In this document: piece by piece, positions 30,533 through 39,900 of the stretch
Position numbering within the stretch: position 1 is the first letter of the stretch
Layout of the letters: every line of letters starts with the position of its first letter
Source: Flavobacteriales bacterium
GTDB lineage: Bacteria > Bacteroidota > Bacteroidia > Flavobacteriales_D > Sanyastnellaceae
Reading direction: 5' to 3'
Assembly (NCBI GenBank): GCA_029242765.1
Contig: JAQWTJ010000050.1
Location: 1 to 40,515 of the forward strand
DNA: 40,515 nt
Notes under the pieces: generated by a model
What the model was told of the DNA's origin: nothing
Database searches by the model: none
Seen by the model: the letters and a program-made list of their open reading frames with translations, nothing else
Translations under genes and position numbers: made by a program

Positions 30533-33004
30533 ATGAAGGTTTCATATGACTGGATAAAATCGTGGTTACCACTTGAGGCCAATGCAAATGCGGCCCCTGA
30601 GAGCATTTCTGCTGCTCTGACGGCATCGGGCCTCGAAGTCGAAGGCCTCGAGGAAGTGGTGGCGACCCCCGGCGGTCTTGTAGGCATGGTGGTGGGCGAA
30701 GTGCTCGCATGCGAGCAACACCCCGGAGCGGACCGGCTGAAAGTAACCAGTGTGGACGTGGGCAGCGAAGAACCGCTTTCTATCGTGTGCGGCGCACCGA
30801 ATGTGGCGGCCGGGCAGAAAGTGGTGGTGGCCACCGTGGGGGCGTTCTGCCACCCAAGCGATGGCGAACCCTTCAAAATCAAAAAGGGCAAAATTCGTGG
30901 GGAAGTCTCTATGGGGATGCTCTGCGCTGAAGATGAACTCGGCTTGGGCGCTGGCCACGACGGCATTCTCGTGCTCGACAGCAGCAACGCCACCGGATCG
31001 CTAAGCGTCGGCACACCGGCCGCCGAAGCGCTCGGGCTGGAATCGGACCATGTGATTGAGATCGGGCTGACGCCCAACCGCACCGACGGCATGAGCCACT
31101 TCGGGGTGGCGCGCGATTTGCGGGCGGCGCTCCGCTTTGGCGACGGAACAAGTGATTTAGACGGCGACTTGCCTGCTCTGCAGCCCATGACGGGCGATCG
31201 TTGGGCCACCTTGCCCAAAGGAGACTGCCCGATCGACGTGCAGGTGCAAGCTTCCGACGGCGCACCGGCTTACATGGGCCTCTTGCTGGAAGACGTCCAG
31301 ATGTGTGCCTCGCCAGATTGGTTGGCCCGCCGACTGCGCGCCATCGGCTTGGAGCCAAAGAACATTGCCGTCGACGTGACCAATTACGTGCTGCACGACA
31401 TCGGTCAGCCCTTGCACGCTTTTGATGCTGATCGGATCGGCGGAGGGAAAATCATCGTTCGCCGAGCCAGCGAGGGCGAAGCTTTCCTCGGGCTCGACGA
31501 AAAGGAGTACAAGCTTTCAGCAGCCGACTTGGTGATTGCCGACGCGGACTCGCCGCTGTGTTTAGCCGGTGTGTGGGGCGGAGCGAAGAGCGGCGTCACC
31601 GTAGAGACCACTCGTGTTTTCTTGGAGAGCGCTTGGTTTGATCCGGTATCCGTTCGCAAGTCGGCCCGTCGGCATGGTTTGTCGACCGATGCGTCATTCC
31701 GCTTTGAGAGAGGGGTTGACCCAGCGATCACGTTGCACGGGTTGCAGCGTGCAGCGGCCTTGCTCGTAGAGCTGGCAGGCGCCCGCATTTCTGGTGGTGT
31801 CTCGACCTCGGTGTCGGGCTTGCCACAAGGCGCCAACATTCGCCTGGACTGGGACTATCTCGATGTCTTGGTGGGCGTTGCCCTGGATCGCCAGCGTGTC
31901 CGTAACATCTTAGAGTCACTTGACATTCATCTGACTGCAGAAAACGAGGAAGGCTTGGATTTGAGTGCCCCGGCCTACCGCCGCGATGTGACCCGCCCGG
32001 CCGATGTGGTGGAAGAAATTCTACGCATCCACGGCTACGACCACATCCCTGCTCCCCAAGGTATGCGTGTGGCGACTCAAACACCGCCCAAGATTGATAT
32101 GGAAGGCATCCAACGCGAAATTTCAACTTTGCTTGTAGGCCGCGGTTACACGGAAATCATGTCGAACTCGCTCACCAAATCAAGCTACAGCGAGTTGGTT
32201 GAGGACCCTTGCTTGGACCCTGCTGCTGAGGTGAGGCTGCTCAATCCGCTGAGCAGCGACACGGCCATCATGCGCCAAAGCCTCGTTTTTCAAGGGCTGG
32301 AGGTGGTGGCACGCAATCGCAATCATCAGCACAGCAACTTGCGGGTGTTTGAATTTGGCAAAGGTTACTTTCAAAAAGAAGGCGAGGCCAGCGAAACCAC
32401 CCCTGCGGTCACATATCAAGAGCCGCGCTTTTTGGCGCTGTGGGCCAGCGGCGAAGGGTCTGATTTATATACACTCAAAGCCGAAGTCGAGGCGCTCCTT
32501 GCCCGCATGGGTGTTGATTCCAAGGGTGAAACACCGCTGGAAAGCACCGGACTTTTCTCCGAAGGAGTGGCCTTGAAGACCAAGCGAGGCGGCACGGTTC
32601 GCATCGGCCAAATCACACCGGCCTTGGCGCGGGAATTCTCAATTTCTGACCCTGTTTTTTGGGCCGAATTGCCTTGGGACAGCCTCTGTGCTGCGTCGGG
32701 CAACTGCCGCGTAAAAGCCACGGCGTTGCCGCGGCACCCCTGGGTGCGACGCGACTTGTCACTCAACATCCCGTCGGGCGTCACCTATGCTCAGATCGAG
32801 AAAACCATCCGGTCCACGGCTGGAAAACTGTTGAGAAGCGTCGAACTGTTCGACGTGTACCGTGCCGATGATGCGACCTCGTACGCGGTCGCATTGACCC
32901 TGCAGGACCCCGATAAGACCCTGAACGACAAGGTGATCGACAAGACAATGCAGCGGGTCATCGGCGCATTGGACTCGCAACTTCGCGTCTCGCTTCGCAA
33001 GTAA
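30533..33004 (+). CDS. pheT: Phenylalanyl-tRNA synthetase beta subunit
   Basis: Large subunit of the Phe-tRNA synthetase. The 823-residue protein starts MKVSYDWIKSWLPLE and has the tRNA-binding OB domain (VGEVLACEQHPGADRLKVTSV), the B3/B4 editing domain (AIGLEPKNIAVDVTNYVLHDIGQPLHAFD), B5 (RRDVTRPADVVEEILRIHGYD) and a C-terminal FDX-ACB domain with HPWVRRDLSLNIP. The ATG at 30533 gives the family N-terminus, so an in-frame start at 30494 is not needed. It is not beside pheS, which lies on the other strand. It probably heads a run with the acyltransferase 23 bases downstream. Confidence 0.96.
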   Translation: MKVSYDWIKSWLPLEANANAAPESISAALTASGLEVEGLEEVVATPGGLVGMVVGEVLACEQHPGADRLKVTSVDVGSEEPLSIVCGAPNVAAGQKVVVATVGAFCHPSDGEPFKIKKGKIRGEVSMGMLCAEDELGLGAGHDGILVLDSSNATGSLSVGTPAAEALGLESDHVIEIGLTPNRTDGMSHFGVARDLRAALRFGDGTSDLDGDLPALQPMTGDRWATLPKGDCPIDVQVQASDGAPAYMGLLLEDVQMCASPDWLARRLRAIGLEPKNIAVDVTNYVLHDIGQPLHAFDADRIGGGKIIVRRASEGEAFLGLDEKEYKLSAADLVIADADSPLCLAGVWGGAKSGVTVETTRVFLESAWFDPVSVRKSARRHGLSTDASFRFERGVDPAITLHGLQRAAALLVELAGARISGGVSTSVSGLPQGANIRLDWDYLDVLVGVALDRQRVRNILESLDIHLTAENEEGLDLSAPAYRRDVTRPADVVEEILRIHGYDHIPAPQGMRVATQTPPKIDMEGIQREISTLLVGRGYTEIMSNSLTKSSYSELVEDPCLDPAAEVRLLNPLSSDTAIMRQSLVFQGLEVVARNRNHQHSNLRVFEFGKGYFQKEGEASETTPAVTYQEPRFLALWASGEGSDLYTLKAEVEALLARMGVDSKGETPLESTGLFSEGVALKTKRGGTVRIGQITPALAREFSISDPVFWAELPWDSLCAASGNCRVKATALPRHPWVRRDLSLNIPSGVTYAQIEKTIRSTAGKLLRSVELFDVYRADDATSYAVALTLQDPDKTLNDKVIDKTMQRVIGALDSQLRVSLRK

Positions 33005-33027
33005 CCTCTCTGGAAACCCCCTGAAAC

Positions 33028-34533
33028 GTGGCTCGCACGAATCGACCATCACGTCTGAAACAATCGAAACTGACCCGCAGACTCAAGCGAGTCAAAAGGG
33101 TTCAAGACCGGCTGAAGCGGGTCCGACGCCTGCCGAAGATTAGCAGCGCTAAACGCTTGAAAAGGCCGCCCCGCGCCAAGATTTTTCCTTCGTTTGAACT
33201 GCCCGTGCACCGCCGGCACCTGCTGTACTTTTTCATACGACCGTGGGCGCGTTGGGCAATCAAGACGCTTTTCAAGGTGGAATCCGTTCAAGGGAGCGAA
33301 CATCTCCCCCGAAAAGGAGCGGCTTTGATGTATGCCAATCACCAAAATGGCCTAATCGACCCTGTCGCTTCATGCGTACTGCTCAAGCGCCAATTGCACT
33401 TTTTCACTCGCGCCGATGTATTCCGCAGTCGTGTGAGGCGCGTTTTCTTATTTCGCGTGAACATGCTCCCTGTGTACCGCCGACAAGACCGGGTGCGGGA
33501 CTTGGCCGAACGCAACACGAAGACATTTAAGGCGGCCCTTGGACGGCTGCACCAAGGGGCGGTGTTGGGGATTTTTCCTGAGGGCGGGCACTATCACGAA
33601 CGGCGCTTGCGCGATTTTCGAAACGGATTGGCGCGACTTCTGAGCCTTGCGCTCGAAGACGGATTGGGTACGAAGCAGGCCCCGCTCACCGTGGTGCCGG
33701 TGACCATAAATTTTGCAGGCCTGTACAATTACCGCTCGCGGCTGGACATGGAGGTGCAGCCTGGGCTCAAACTGTACGACTTGGTCGGCCGCGAAACAGA
33801 TGGTCTGAGCCCTTCACAACGCGTAGCGGTGACCCAAATCTTGCACAGCACATTGCAGACCACAACGCCGCAACTGCTAAGCGGCGAACTGAATTCTGGC
33901 CATTTGGCAGCCACACTCTTTTTAGAAGGCACAGGGCTGCGCGATGAGGCCTTGCGAGAGGCAATCGACCGGTCGGGTAAATCGTTAGACTGCGCTCACA
34001 AGAACTGGAATGATGGGCGGATGGTCTCCCAGTTTCAAAAGCTGGAGGAAAGTGCGGGGCCACCGCTGGAAAGCCGTTTGTACGAGGCGTTGGGGCGTCT
34101 ACACGCAGGGCGTCCCACTCAACTAAAGAGCAGCGATGTTTTGCGGGCCCCCTTTTGGCTTGTTCACCGCTGGATAAACCGTCCTGTTATTGCAGGAATT
34201 GTGCGCTTAAGCAAGCGCAACGCTCGGGAATTGGCCTTCGTCTCAACCTTAAGTATCCCACTGATTATGACCGTGTTGCCCCTGTGGTGGGCCCTAATAT
34301 CTTTGACGATGGGATGGATGATTCCACAGGAATTATCAGAGCACGTGCTGCTCAATGCGGCAGGTGTTTTTCTCGCCTTTCGTTGCGCTCAATCCGTCGC
34401 TATGCCTATGGAAGACCGCATCCTATCAAGGCAAGCTGAGCGGCACGCTCGCCAACTTTTGTCGCAGTCCAAATTTGGAGCGTTGTGGGCCACTTGGGCG
34501 GGTGAGACCGGCATCTTAGATTTACCACGATGA
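33028..34533 (+). CDS. PlsC-type 1-acyl-glycerol-3-phosphate acyltransferase with uncertain basic N-terminal extension
   Basis: Membrane-associated glycerophospholipid acyltransferase. From about residue 60 it has the family start VHRRHLLYFFIRPWARW, the HX4D motif NHQNGLID, then FPEGGHYHERRL for substrate binding, and a C-terminal membrane segment around IPLIMTVLPLWWALISLTM. The first 59 residues are almost wholly Lys/Arg with short repeats (RLKRVKRVQDRLKRVRRL) and unlike the family. A GTG at 33205 would start the protein at MHRRHLLYFF and leave about 200 bases untranslated. I list the longer GTG-33028 form because the frame is open with no stop; the choice is unresolved. The stop overlaps the response regulator start as ATGA at 34530. 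Confidence 0.85.
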   Translation: MARTNRPSRLKQSKLTRRLKRVKRVQDRLKRVRRLPKISSAKRLKRPPRAKIFPSFELPVHRRHLLYFFIRPWARWAIKTLFKVESVQGSEHLPRKGAALMYANHQNGLIDPVASCVLLKRQLHFFTRADVFRSRVRRVFLFRVNMLPVYRRQDRVRDLAERNTKTFKAALGRLHQGAVLGIFPEGGHYHERRLRDFRNGLARLLSLALEDGLGTKQAPLTVVPVTINFAGLYNYRSRLDMEVQPGLKLYDLVGRETDGLSPSQRVAVTQILHSTLQTTTPQLLSGELNSGHLAATLFLEGTGLRDEALREAIDRSGKSLDCAHKNWNDGRMVSQFQKLEESAGPPLESRLYEALGRLHAGRPTQLKSSDVLRAPFWLVHRWINRPVIAGIVRLSKRNARELAFVSTLSIPLIMTVLPLWWALISLTMGWMIPQELSEHVLLNAAGVFLAFRCAQSVAMPMEDRILSRQAERHARQLLSQSKFGALWATWAGETGILDLPR

Positions 34534-35210
34534 GCAAGTACCGCATCCTTTTGGTTGACGATGAACCCGACATTGTTGAGTTGGTTCAATACAATCTAGA
34601 AAAAGAGGGCTTTGAGGTGGTCGCGGCTTCCAACGGCCGCGAGGCTGTGGAAAAGGCAGAGAAGTATAGGCCGGACTTGGTTTTATTGGACTTGATGATG
34701 CCTGAAATGGATGGGATGGAAACCTGCCATGCATTGCAGATGATTCCACATTTGAGCGAAACGATCATCGCATTTTTGACCGCACGTGGAGAAGACTACA
34801 GCCAAATTGCGGGCTTTGATGCAGGGGCCGATGACTACATTACTAAACCGATTAAGCCCCGGGTACTGGTCAGTCGAATCAAGGCTTTGCTGCGGCGAAA
34901 GGCAAAGGACGACAAGAGTTTGAGCCGGTATGAAAGCGATAGCTTGACAATTGATCCCGAGAGCTACAAAGTGATCAAGGACGGGGTGGAGCTGAGAATG
35001 ACTCGGAAAGAATTTCAACTTTTAGCTCTGCTGGCCAGCCGGCCTGGGCGGGTGTTCACCCGAGAGGTGATTCTCTCAGAGGTCTGGGGACAGGACGTGG
35101 TGGTGGGAGATCGCACCATTGACGTCCACATTCGGAAATTGCGCGAGAAATTGAGCGCCCCATTGATCCGAACCGTGAAAGGGGTGGGTTACAAATTTGA
35201 AGACGCATGA
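34530..35210 (+). CDS. OmpR/PhoB-family response regulator
   Basis: A 226-residue two-component regulator. The receiver has the acidic triad in LLVDDEPDI, phospho-acceptor Asp54 in LVLLDLMMPEMDG, and Lys106 in DDYITKPI. The winged-helix output domain includes MTRKEFQLLALLASRPGRVFTREVILSEVWG and ends with TVKGVGYKFE, the usual PhoB-type finish. Start and stop overlap the acyltransferase gene before it and the histidine kinase after it by four bases each, so the three are likely co-translated. Target genes are unknown; a phosphate regulator is a guess from similarity only. Confidence 0.93.
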   Translation: MSKYRILLVDDEPDIVELVQYNLEKEGFEVVAASNGREAVEKAEKYRPDLVLLDLMMPEMDGMETCHALQMIPHLSETIIAFLTARGEDYSQIAGFDAGADDYITKPIKPRVLVSRIKALLRRKAKDDKSLSRYESDSLTIDPESYKVIKDGVELRMTRKEFQLLALLASRPGRVFTREVILSEVWGQDVVVGDRTIDVHIRKLREKLSAPLIRTVKGVGYKFEDA

Positions 35211-36250
35211 AAGTGCGCTCTCCCCGTGGCGTTGCGCTGCTAGCGGCATTGGTGATCAGCACTTCAGCTTGCGTGTTGATTACAATACTCGCCGTCTGGC
35301 GGGGTGTGGAGATTGATGGACGTGAATTGGGGTGGTTGACAATGGCGCTCTTCGCCGTCAGTTTCTTCATCACTTATGCCCTCATTCAGCGCTTCATCTT
35401 CCACAAAATTCGAGTCATTTACAAGAATATACACCGCTACAAGGGGACGAAGGAGCGCGCTGGTGATTTCAATATGGGCGACGATGTGATGGAAGATGTG
35501 AAGCTCGAGGTCGAGGAATGGGCGAGCGAGCGAGCGAACGAAATTGCTGAATTGAAGGCGGCTCACTCATTTCGGCGCGAGTTCATTGGCAACTTAGCGC
35601 ATGAGCTGAAGACCCCCATTTTCAACATCCAAGGCTACGTGTTGACCCTAATTGAAGGCGGGCTGAATGATCCAGAGATCGCCCAGAAATTTTTGGCGAA
35701 AGCGGCAAAAAACGTGGACCGAATGGCCGGGATGATCGAAGACCTCGACATCATTTCGAAAATGGAATCGGGGCAACTTGACGTTTATTCTGAGCCCTTC
35801 AACTTGGGTGAGTTGGTCAGCGACGTCGTCGAGGCCTTGGAGGTGAGGGCTTTCAAAGCGGGCATCGCATTGGAAATCACAGAGGGGAGTATTCGGAGTC
35901 AAATGGTGGAGGGCGATCGGTCTAAAATAGAACAAGTGTTGACCAATTTAGTTAGCAACAGCCTGGCCTACGGCGTGGAGGGTGGAAAAACACAGTTGCG
36001 GTTTTACGACATGGATACCCAGGTTTTGGTCGAGGTGGCCGACGATGGAATCGGCATCAAGGAGAGCGATTTACCTCGGATATTTGAACGCTTTTATAGG
36101 GTGGACAAGAGCCGGTCTCGCAATGCTGGCGGAAGCGGCCTGGGCCTGGCCATTGTCAAGCACATTGTCGAATCGCACGGGCAGAACATCACCGTTCGAA
36201 GCACCTACGAACAGGGCTCAACTTTTTCATTCACGTTGGCCAAGGCCTGA
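35207..36250 (+). CDS. Sensor histidine kinase (PhoR-like)
   Basis: Partner of the regulator upstream. The 347-residue protein has two N-terminal membrane helices (about residues 9-32 and 43-64) with a very short external loop, then a helical linker, the phospho-acceptor box with His132 (FIGNLAHELKTPIFNIQGY), and the ATPase domain with N box TNLVSNSLAYG, G1 DDGIGIKESDLPRIFERFYR and G2 GGSGLGLAIVKHIVESHG. It lacks a PAS or large periplasmic sensor domain, so the signal may be sensed in the membrane. The start overlaps the regulator as ATGA. It ends just before a convergent MBL gene. Confidence 0.93.
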   Translation: MKVRSPRGVALLAALVISTSACVLITILAVWRGVEIDGRELGWLTMALFAVSFFITYALIQRFIFHKIRVIYKNIHRYKGTKERAGDFNMGDDVMEDVKLEVEEWASERANEIAELKAAHSFRREFIGNLAHELKTPIFNIQGYVLTLIEGGLNDPEIAQKFLAKAAKNVDRMAGMIEDLDIISKMESGQLDVYSEPFNLGELVSDVVEALEVRAFKAGIALEITEGSIRSQMVEGDRSKIEQVLTNLVSNSLAYGVEGGKTQLRFYDMDTQVLVEVADDGIGIKESDLPRIFERFYRVDKSRSRNAGGSGLGLAIVKHIVESHGQNITVRSTYEQGSTFSFTLAKA

Positions 36251-36252
36251 TG

Positions 36253-36918
36253 TCAACTCTGCAACCAGCCGGTGCCTGCAGCATTGACCATGGGGTTGGT
36301 GGCGCGCTCTGCACCGATGGTCGTGCTGGGGCCGTGGCCTGATAGCACCGTGTATTCCTCCGGCAGGGTGTACATCTGTTCTACGATGGATTGAGCCAAT
36401 GTTGCCGCATCACCACCGGGCAAATCCGTCCTCCCCACGCTGCCATTGAACAGGACATCGCCGCCGATGACGTGCTTGCGCTGGTGATCGACAAACACGA
36501 CGTGGCCCGGGGCATGGCCCGGGGTAAATCGCACTTCAAGTTCACATTGTTCCCACTTGAGCGTCGTGCCCTCTTGCAGGTCGGCGATCGGCGGAGGCGG
36601 CGTGTCCAGTGGCACGCCGTACATCTGGGCGGCAGGCAAGGCAAAATTATAGGTCACCACATCGGCCGGATGAATGCGGGGGGAGAGTCCGTAGCGCTCC
36701 AGCATGCCAGCGCAGCCCATCACGTGGTCGAGATGGCCGTGGGTTAATAGCACCGCACCAGGGACCGCCTCGAGTTCGACGAGGGCCTGCTCAAATTCAT
36801 CCCATTCACGGGGGTTGGACATGCCAGGATCGATAACTAAAACCAGAGCTGGGGCCATCGGCCAGAGCACGGTATTCTCCTGAAAAGCGTTGAAAGAAAG
36901 CGTTCGCACAAAGTGCAA
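36253..36918 (-). CDS. Metallo-beta-lactamase-fold hydrolase (glyoxalase II-like)
   Basis: A 221-residue zinc hydrolase of the MBL fold. The metal site is seen as LLTHGHLDHVMG (His60, His62, Asp64, His65), followed by FTPGHAPGHVVFVD and GGDVLFNGSVGRTDLPGGD, and a late LSGHGPSTTIG. The N-terminus RTLSFNAFQENT matches the family of small cytosolic hydroxyacylglutathione-hydrolase-like proteins, whose substrates are often unknown. The start could be TTG at 36918 or GTG at 36909. It faces the large TolB-like gene with almost no space between the start codons and converges on the histidine kinase (two bases between stops). Confidence 0.85.
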   Translation of the reverse strand: MHFVRTLSFNAFQENTVLWPMAPALVLVIDPGMSNPREWDEFEQALVELEAVPGAVLLTHGHLDHVMGCAGMLERYGLSPRIHPADVVTYNFALPAAQMYGVPLDTPPPPIADLQEGTTLKWEQCELEVRFTPGHAPGHVVFVDHQRKHVIGGDVLFNGSVGRTDLPGGDAATLAQSIVEQMYTLPEEYTVLSGHGPSTTIGAERATNPMVNAAGTGWLQS

Positions 36919-36919
36919 G

Positions 36920-39900
36920 ATGCAAAGGCGGCGTGGTTTACCTTGGTTTCCGATGTTGCAACGTGCCTTGTCATTGACCCTTGTGTGTGTTACCCTGTTG
37001 ATTTCAGGCGAGTTGAGCGCTCAATTTCACGACGGAACGGTGATGGAATTCGGTCAGCAACGCGTCCAATACCGGCAATTCACGTGGCTTTACTACCCAG
37101 GCGACTTCTTCCAGGTCTACTATTACGAAGGCGGTCGGGACTTGGCGGGCCATGCGCTCGACGTATTGACGGAAGAATTGGCTCCGATTGAAGACCTTTT
37201 CAATGCCAACCTGAACGGGCCCGTTCAGGTGATTGTATTCAACAAACACGCCGATTTTCGTCAAAGCAACATCGGAATCAGCGAGGCCCAGGAAACCAAT
37301 ATCGGCGGAACCACAAGAATCGAAGGTGGCAAGTTGTTCGTCTGGTTTGACGGCGACCACGCCTCGTTCAACCGGCATCTGCGCGCCGGACTGTACCGCC
37401 TGTTAACCCGCCAATTGCTCTTCGGCAGCGATTGGAAGGAGTGGGTGAAGAACGCCTCGCTGCTGAGCCTGCCGGATTGGTACGAAAAAGGACTGGTCGC
37501 CTCCTTATCTGCGAATTGGGACGCTGGTCTAGCGGGAAGAACAGCCGATCTGGTGGCGCAAGGCGGGATTCCTCGCGTCGGACTGCTCCAAGGTGAGGAA
37601 GCCACGGTGGCGGGGCGTTGCCTTTGGGATTACATCATCGATACGTACGGTCGAGCCGTGATTCCTCAAGTTTTGACAGCCACCCGCAGCGGGCGAAGTG
37701 TCGAATCTGGCTTCCGTATGCTCGGTCTGGACGCCGCACAACTCCTGGCTTCAGCCCAACTTTACCACTTCGAGGCCTTCAACTTGGGCAAACTGCAACC
37801 CGGGGTATCACAACAACCGGGACATCGAAGCACCCGGGCCGAACGCCGCACCATGGGGGAATGGCCCTGTCAGTCTAAAAAATCACTGAATTATCGCCAA
37901 CTGCGACCCTCCCCCGACGGGCGATTTGCCGTATCAGTAGTGAACGACCGGGGCCAAGCGAGCCTCTGGCTTCACGACAGCGCCACGGGGTCGAGTCGAC
38001 GTATTGCGCGCTATGATCACAAACTTCCGCGCATTGTCGACCCGACTTGGCCCGCCCTTGCATGGCACCCCTCCGCCCCGCTGCTGGCCAGTATTCACGA
38101 GGAACACGGGCGCGTATGGCTCACAACAACGAACGTCGAAACACTTGAACAAGTCGAGCGAGAGCTTTTCCGCATCGAAAAAGTCCTCGCCTTGGATTTC
38201 TCCCCCGACGGTCACAACATCATCTTCAGCGGGGTGCGACACGGCCACTCCGACCTGTACCTCTACCGCATTCTTGCGGCGTCCCAATCCCCGCTGCTCA
38301 GCGATGCTTTCGACGACCTCGACCCGCGCTTCTTGCCCGACGGCTCTGGAATCGTGTTCAGCTCGAACCGGCCCAAATCCGGCCCGCTCGATCTGTTCGT
38401 GTACCGCCTGGCCGACGACACCATCGACCGCCTAACCGACACGCCTGAAGTGGATGAGCGGCAAGCGCGTCCGCTGGGCGGCGGGCGCTTTACATTTCAG
38501 CGTCCCGATGATCCTGACGCCTTGCAATTGGCCTCACTGGACAGCGTGATTCAATCGGTGGACACGGCTATTCACTACCGCCGCTTCACCCGCTATGACC
38601 GTGTGGTAAATTGGGATTTGCCTCCACTCAATTATGAGATTACCAACGATGGAAGGTGGGGGGCCATGTTCCTTTTCGACGGTCGACCCAAATGGAAAAC
38701 GGGGGCACTAATCGATCCTCAATTGGTGTCTTCCAATGCCAATTTGACTTCTGGGCAAATGGGGCAGTCGGGAGAGCTGGGGCAATCGGTCCACGCCGCA
38801 CCGCCACAGATTTCGGTCGAATTGCAGCCCGGTCAGGTGAACATCAGCCGCTACGTTTTTGAGCGAGAACATCGCAATCAAGGGCGAGAGGGCAACCCCG
38901 TAAACAACCCTGCAAGCACCTCAGAAACTCACAGTTCCAACCAAAACAACGGCACCACGTCCGCAAACCACGCTACCGAATCACCGCATTCAAATCGCAC
39001 AGCAATCGACCGACCATCCCCCCGGAACTACCATCTGAATTACGCTGTGGACGAAGTGCTGAGTCAAGTCGACAACACCTTCTCAACCAGCTTCTATCAA
39101 CCTCTCTCCAACCCTTCAGCAGGCAGCCCTGGACTGAGCGGTTTGATGAAAGTGGGGATGAGCGACGTGTTTGAGGACGTTCGCTGGGTTGGAGGCGTAC
39201 GGCTTGCGGGAAGTCTGGAGAACAGCACCTTCGCGCTGAGCTTCCAAGATTTGACACAGCGCGTCGATCGGCAGTGGATCATCGAACGGCAGGGGTACGA
39301 AAGCGTGGACGAGAGCATTCAAGGAATCGTCCGGGTTCACACCCAAGCCGTGCATTACCGTAGAACATACCCCTTCAGCGAAGTAGCCAGTGCTCGACTC
39401 ACCGCCACCTACCGCCTTGACCGGACCGCGTACTTGGCCACGGATCCCTTCAACATGCGGCGCGACAACCTGTACCAACATGGACTGGGTGGCGATTTCG
39501 CGCTGGTCTTCGACAACACCTGGTGGCGCGGCTTGAACCTGCCAAACGGCACGCGTGCCAAATGCTGGGTCGAGTACCTTGCCGAGCCGGAAAGTTCTGG
39601 TGAATATTTCTCGACGCTGGGCTTTGATGCGAGGCATTATCAGGCCCTCTACGGCCGATTGACGCTTGCGCTGCGCGCCGCCGGAAGCACGAATCTCGGC
39701 TCCCGCAAACTTCTGCATTACTTAGGCGGTGTAGACCGAGCGCTCGTCCCATTGGTCAATCAAGATTTGCAAATCCCCGAAGGCAATTTCGTCTACCAAA
39801 CCAACGCCACGCCTATGCGTGGATTCAAGCGAAACTCACGAAGTGGAGGCTCCTTTGCGTTGTTTTCCAGCGAAATTCGCTGGCCGCCCTTCACCACATT

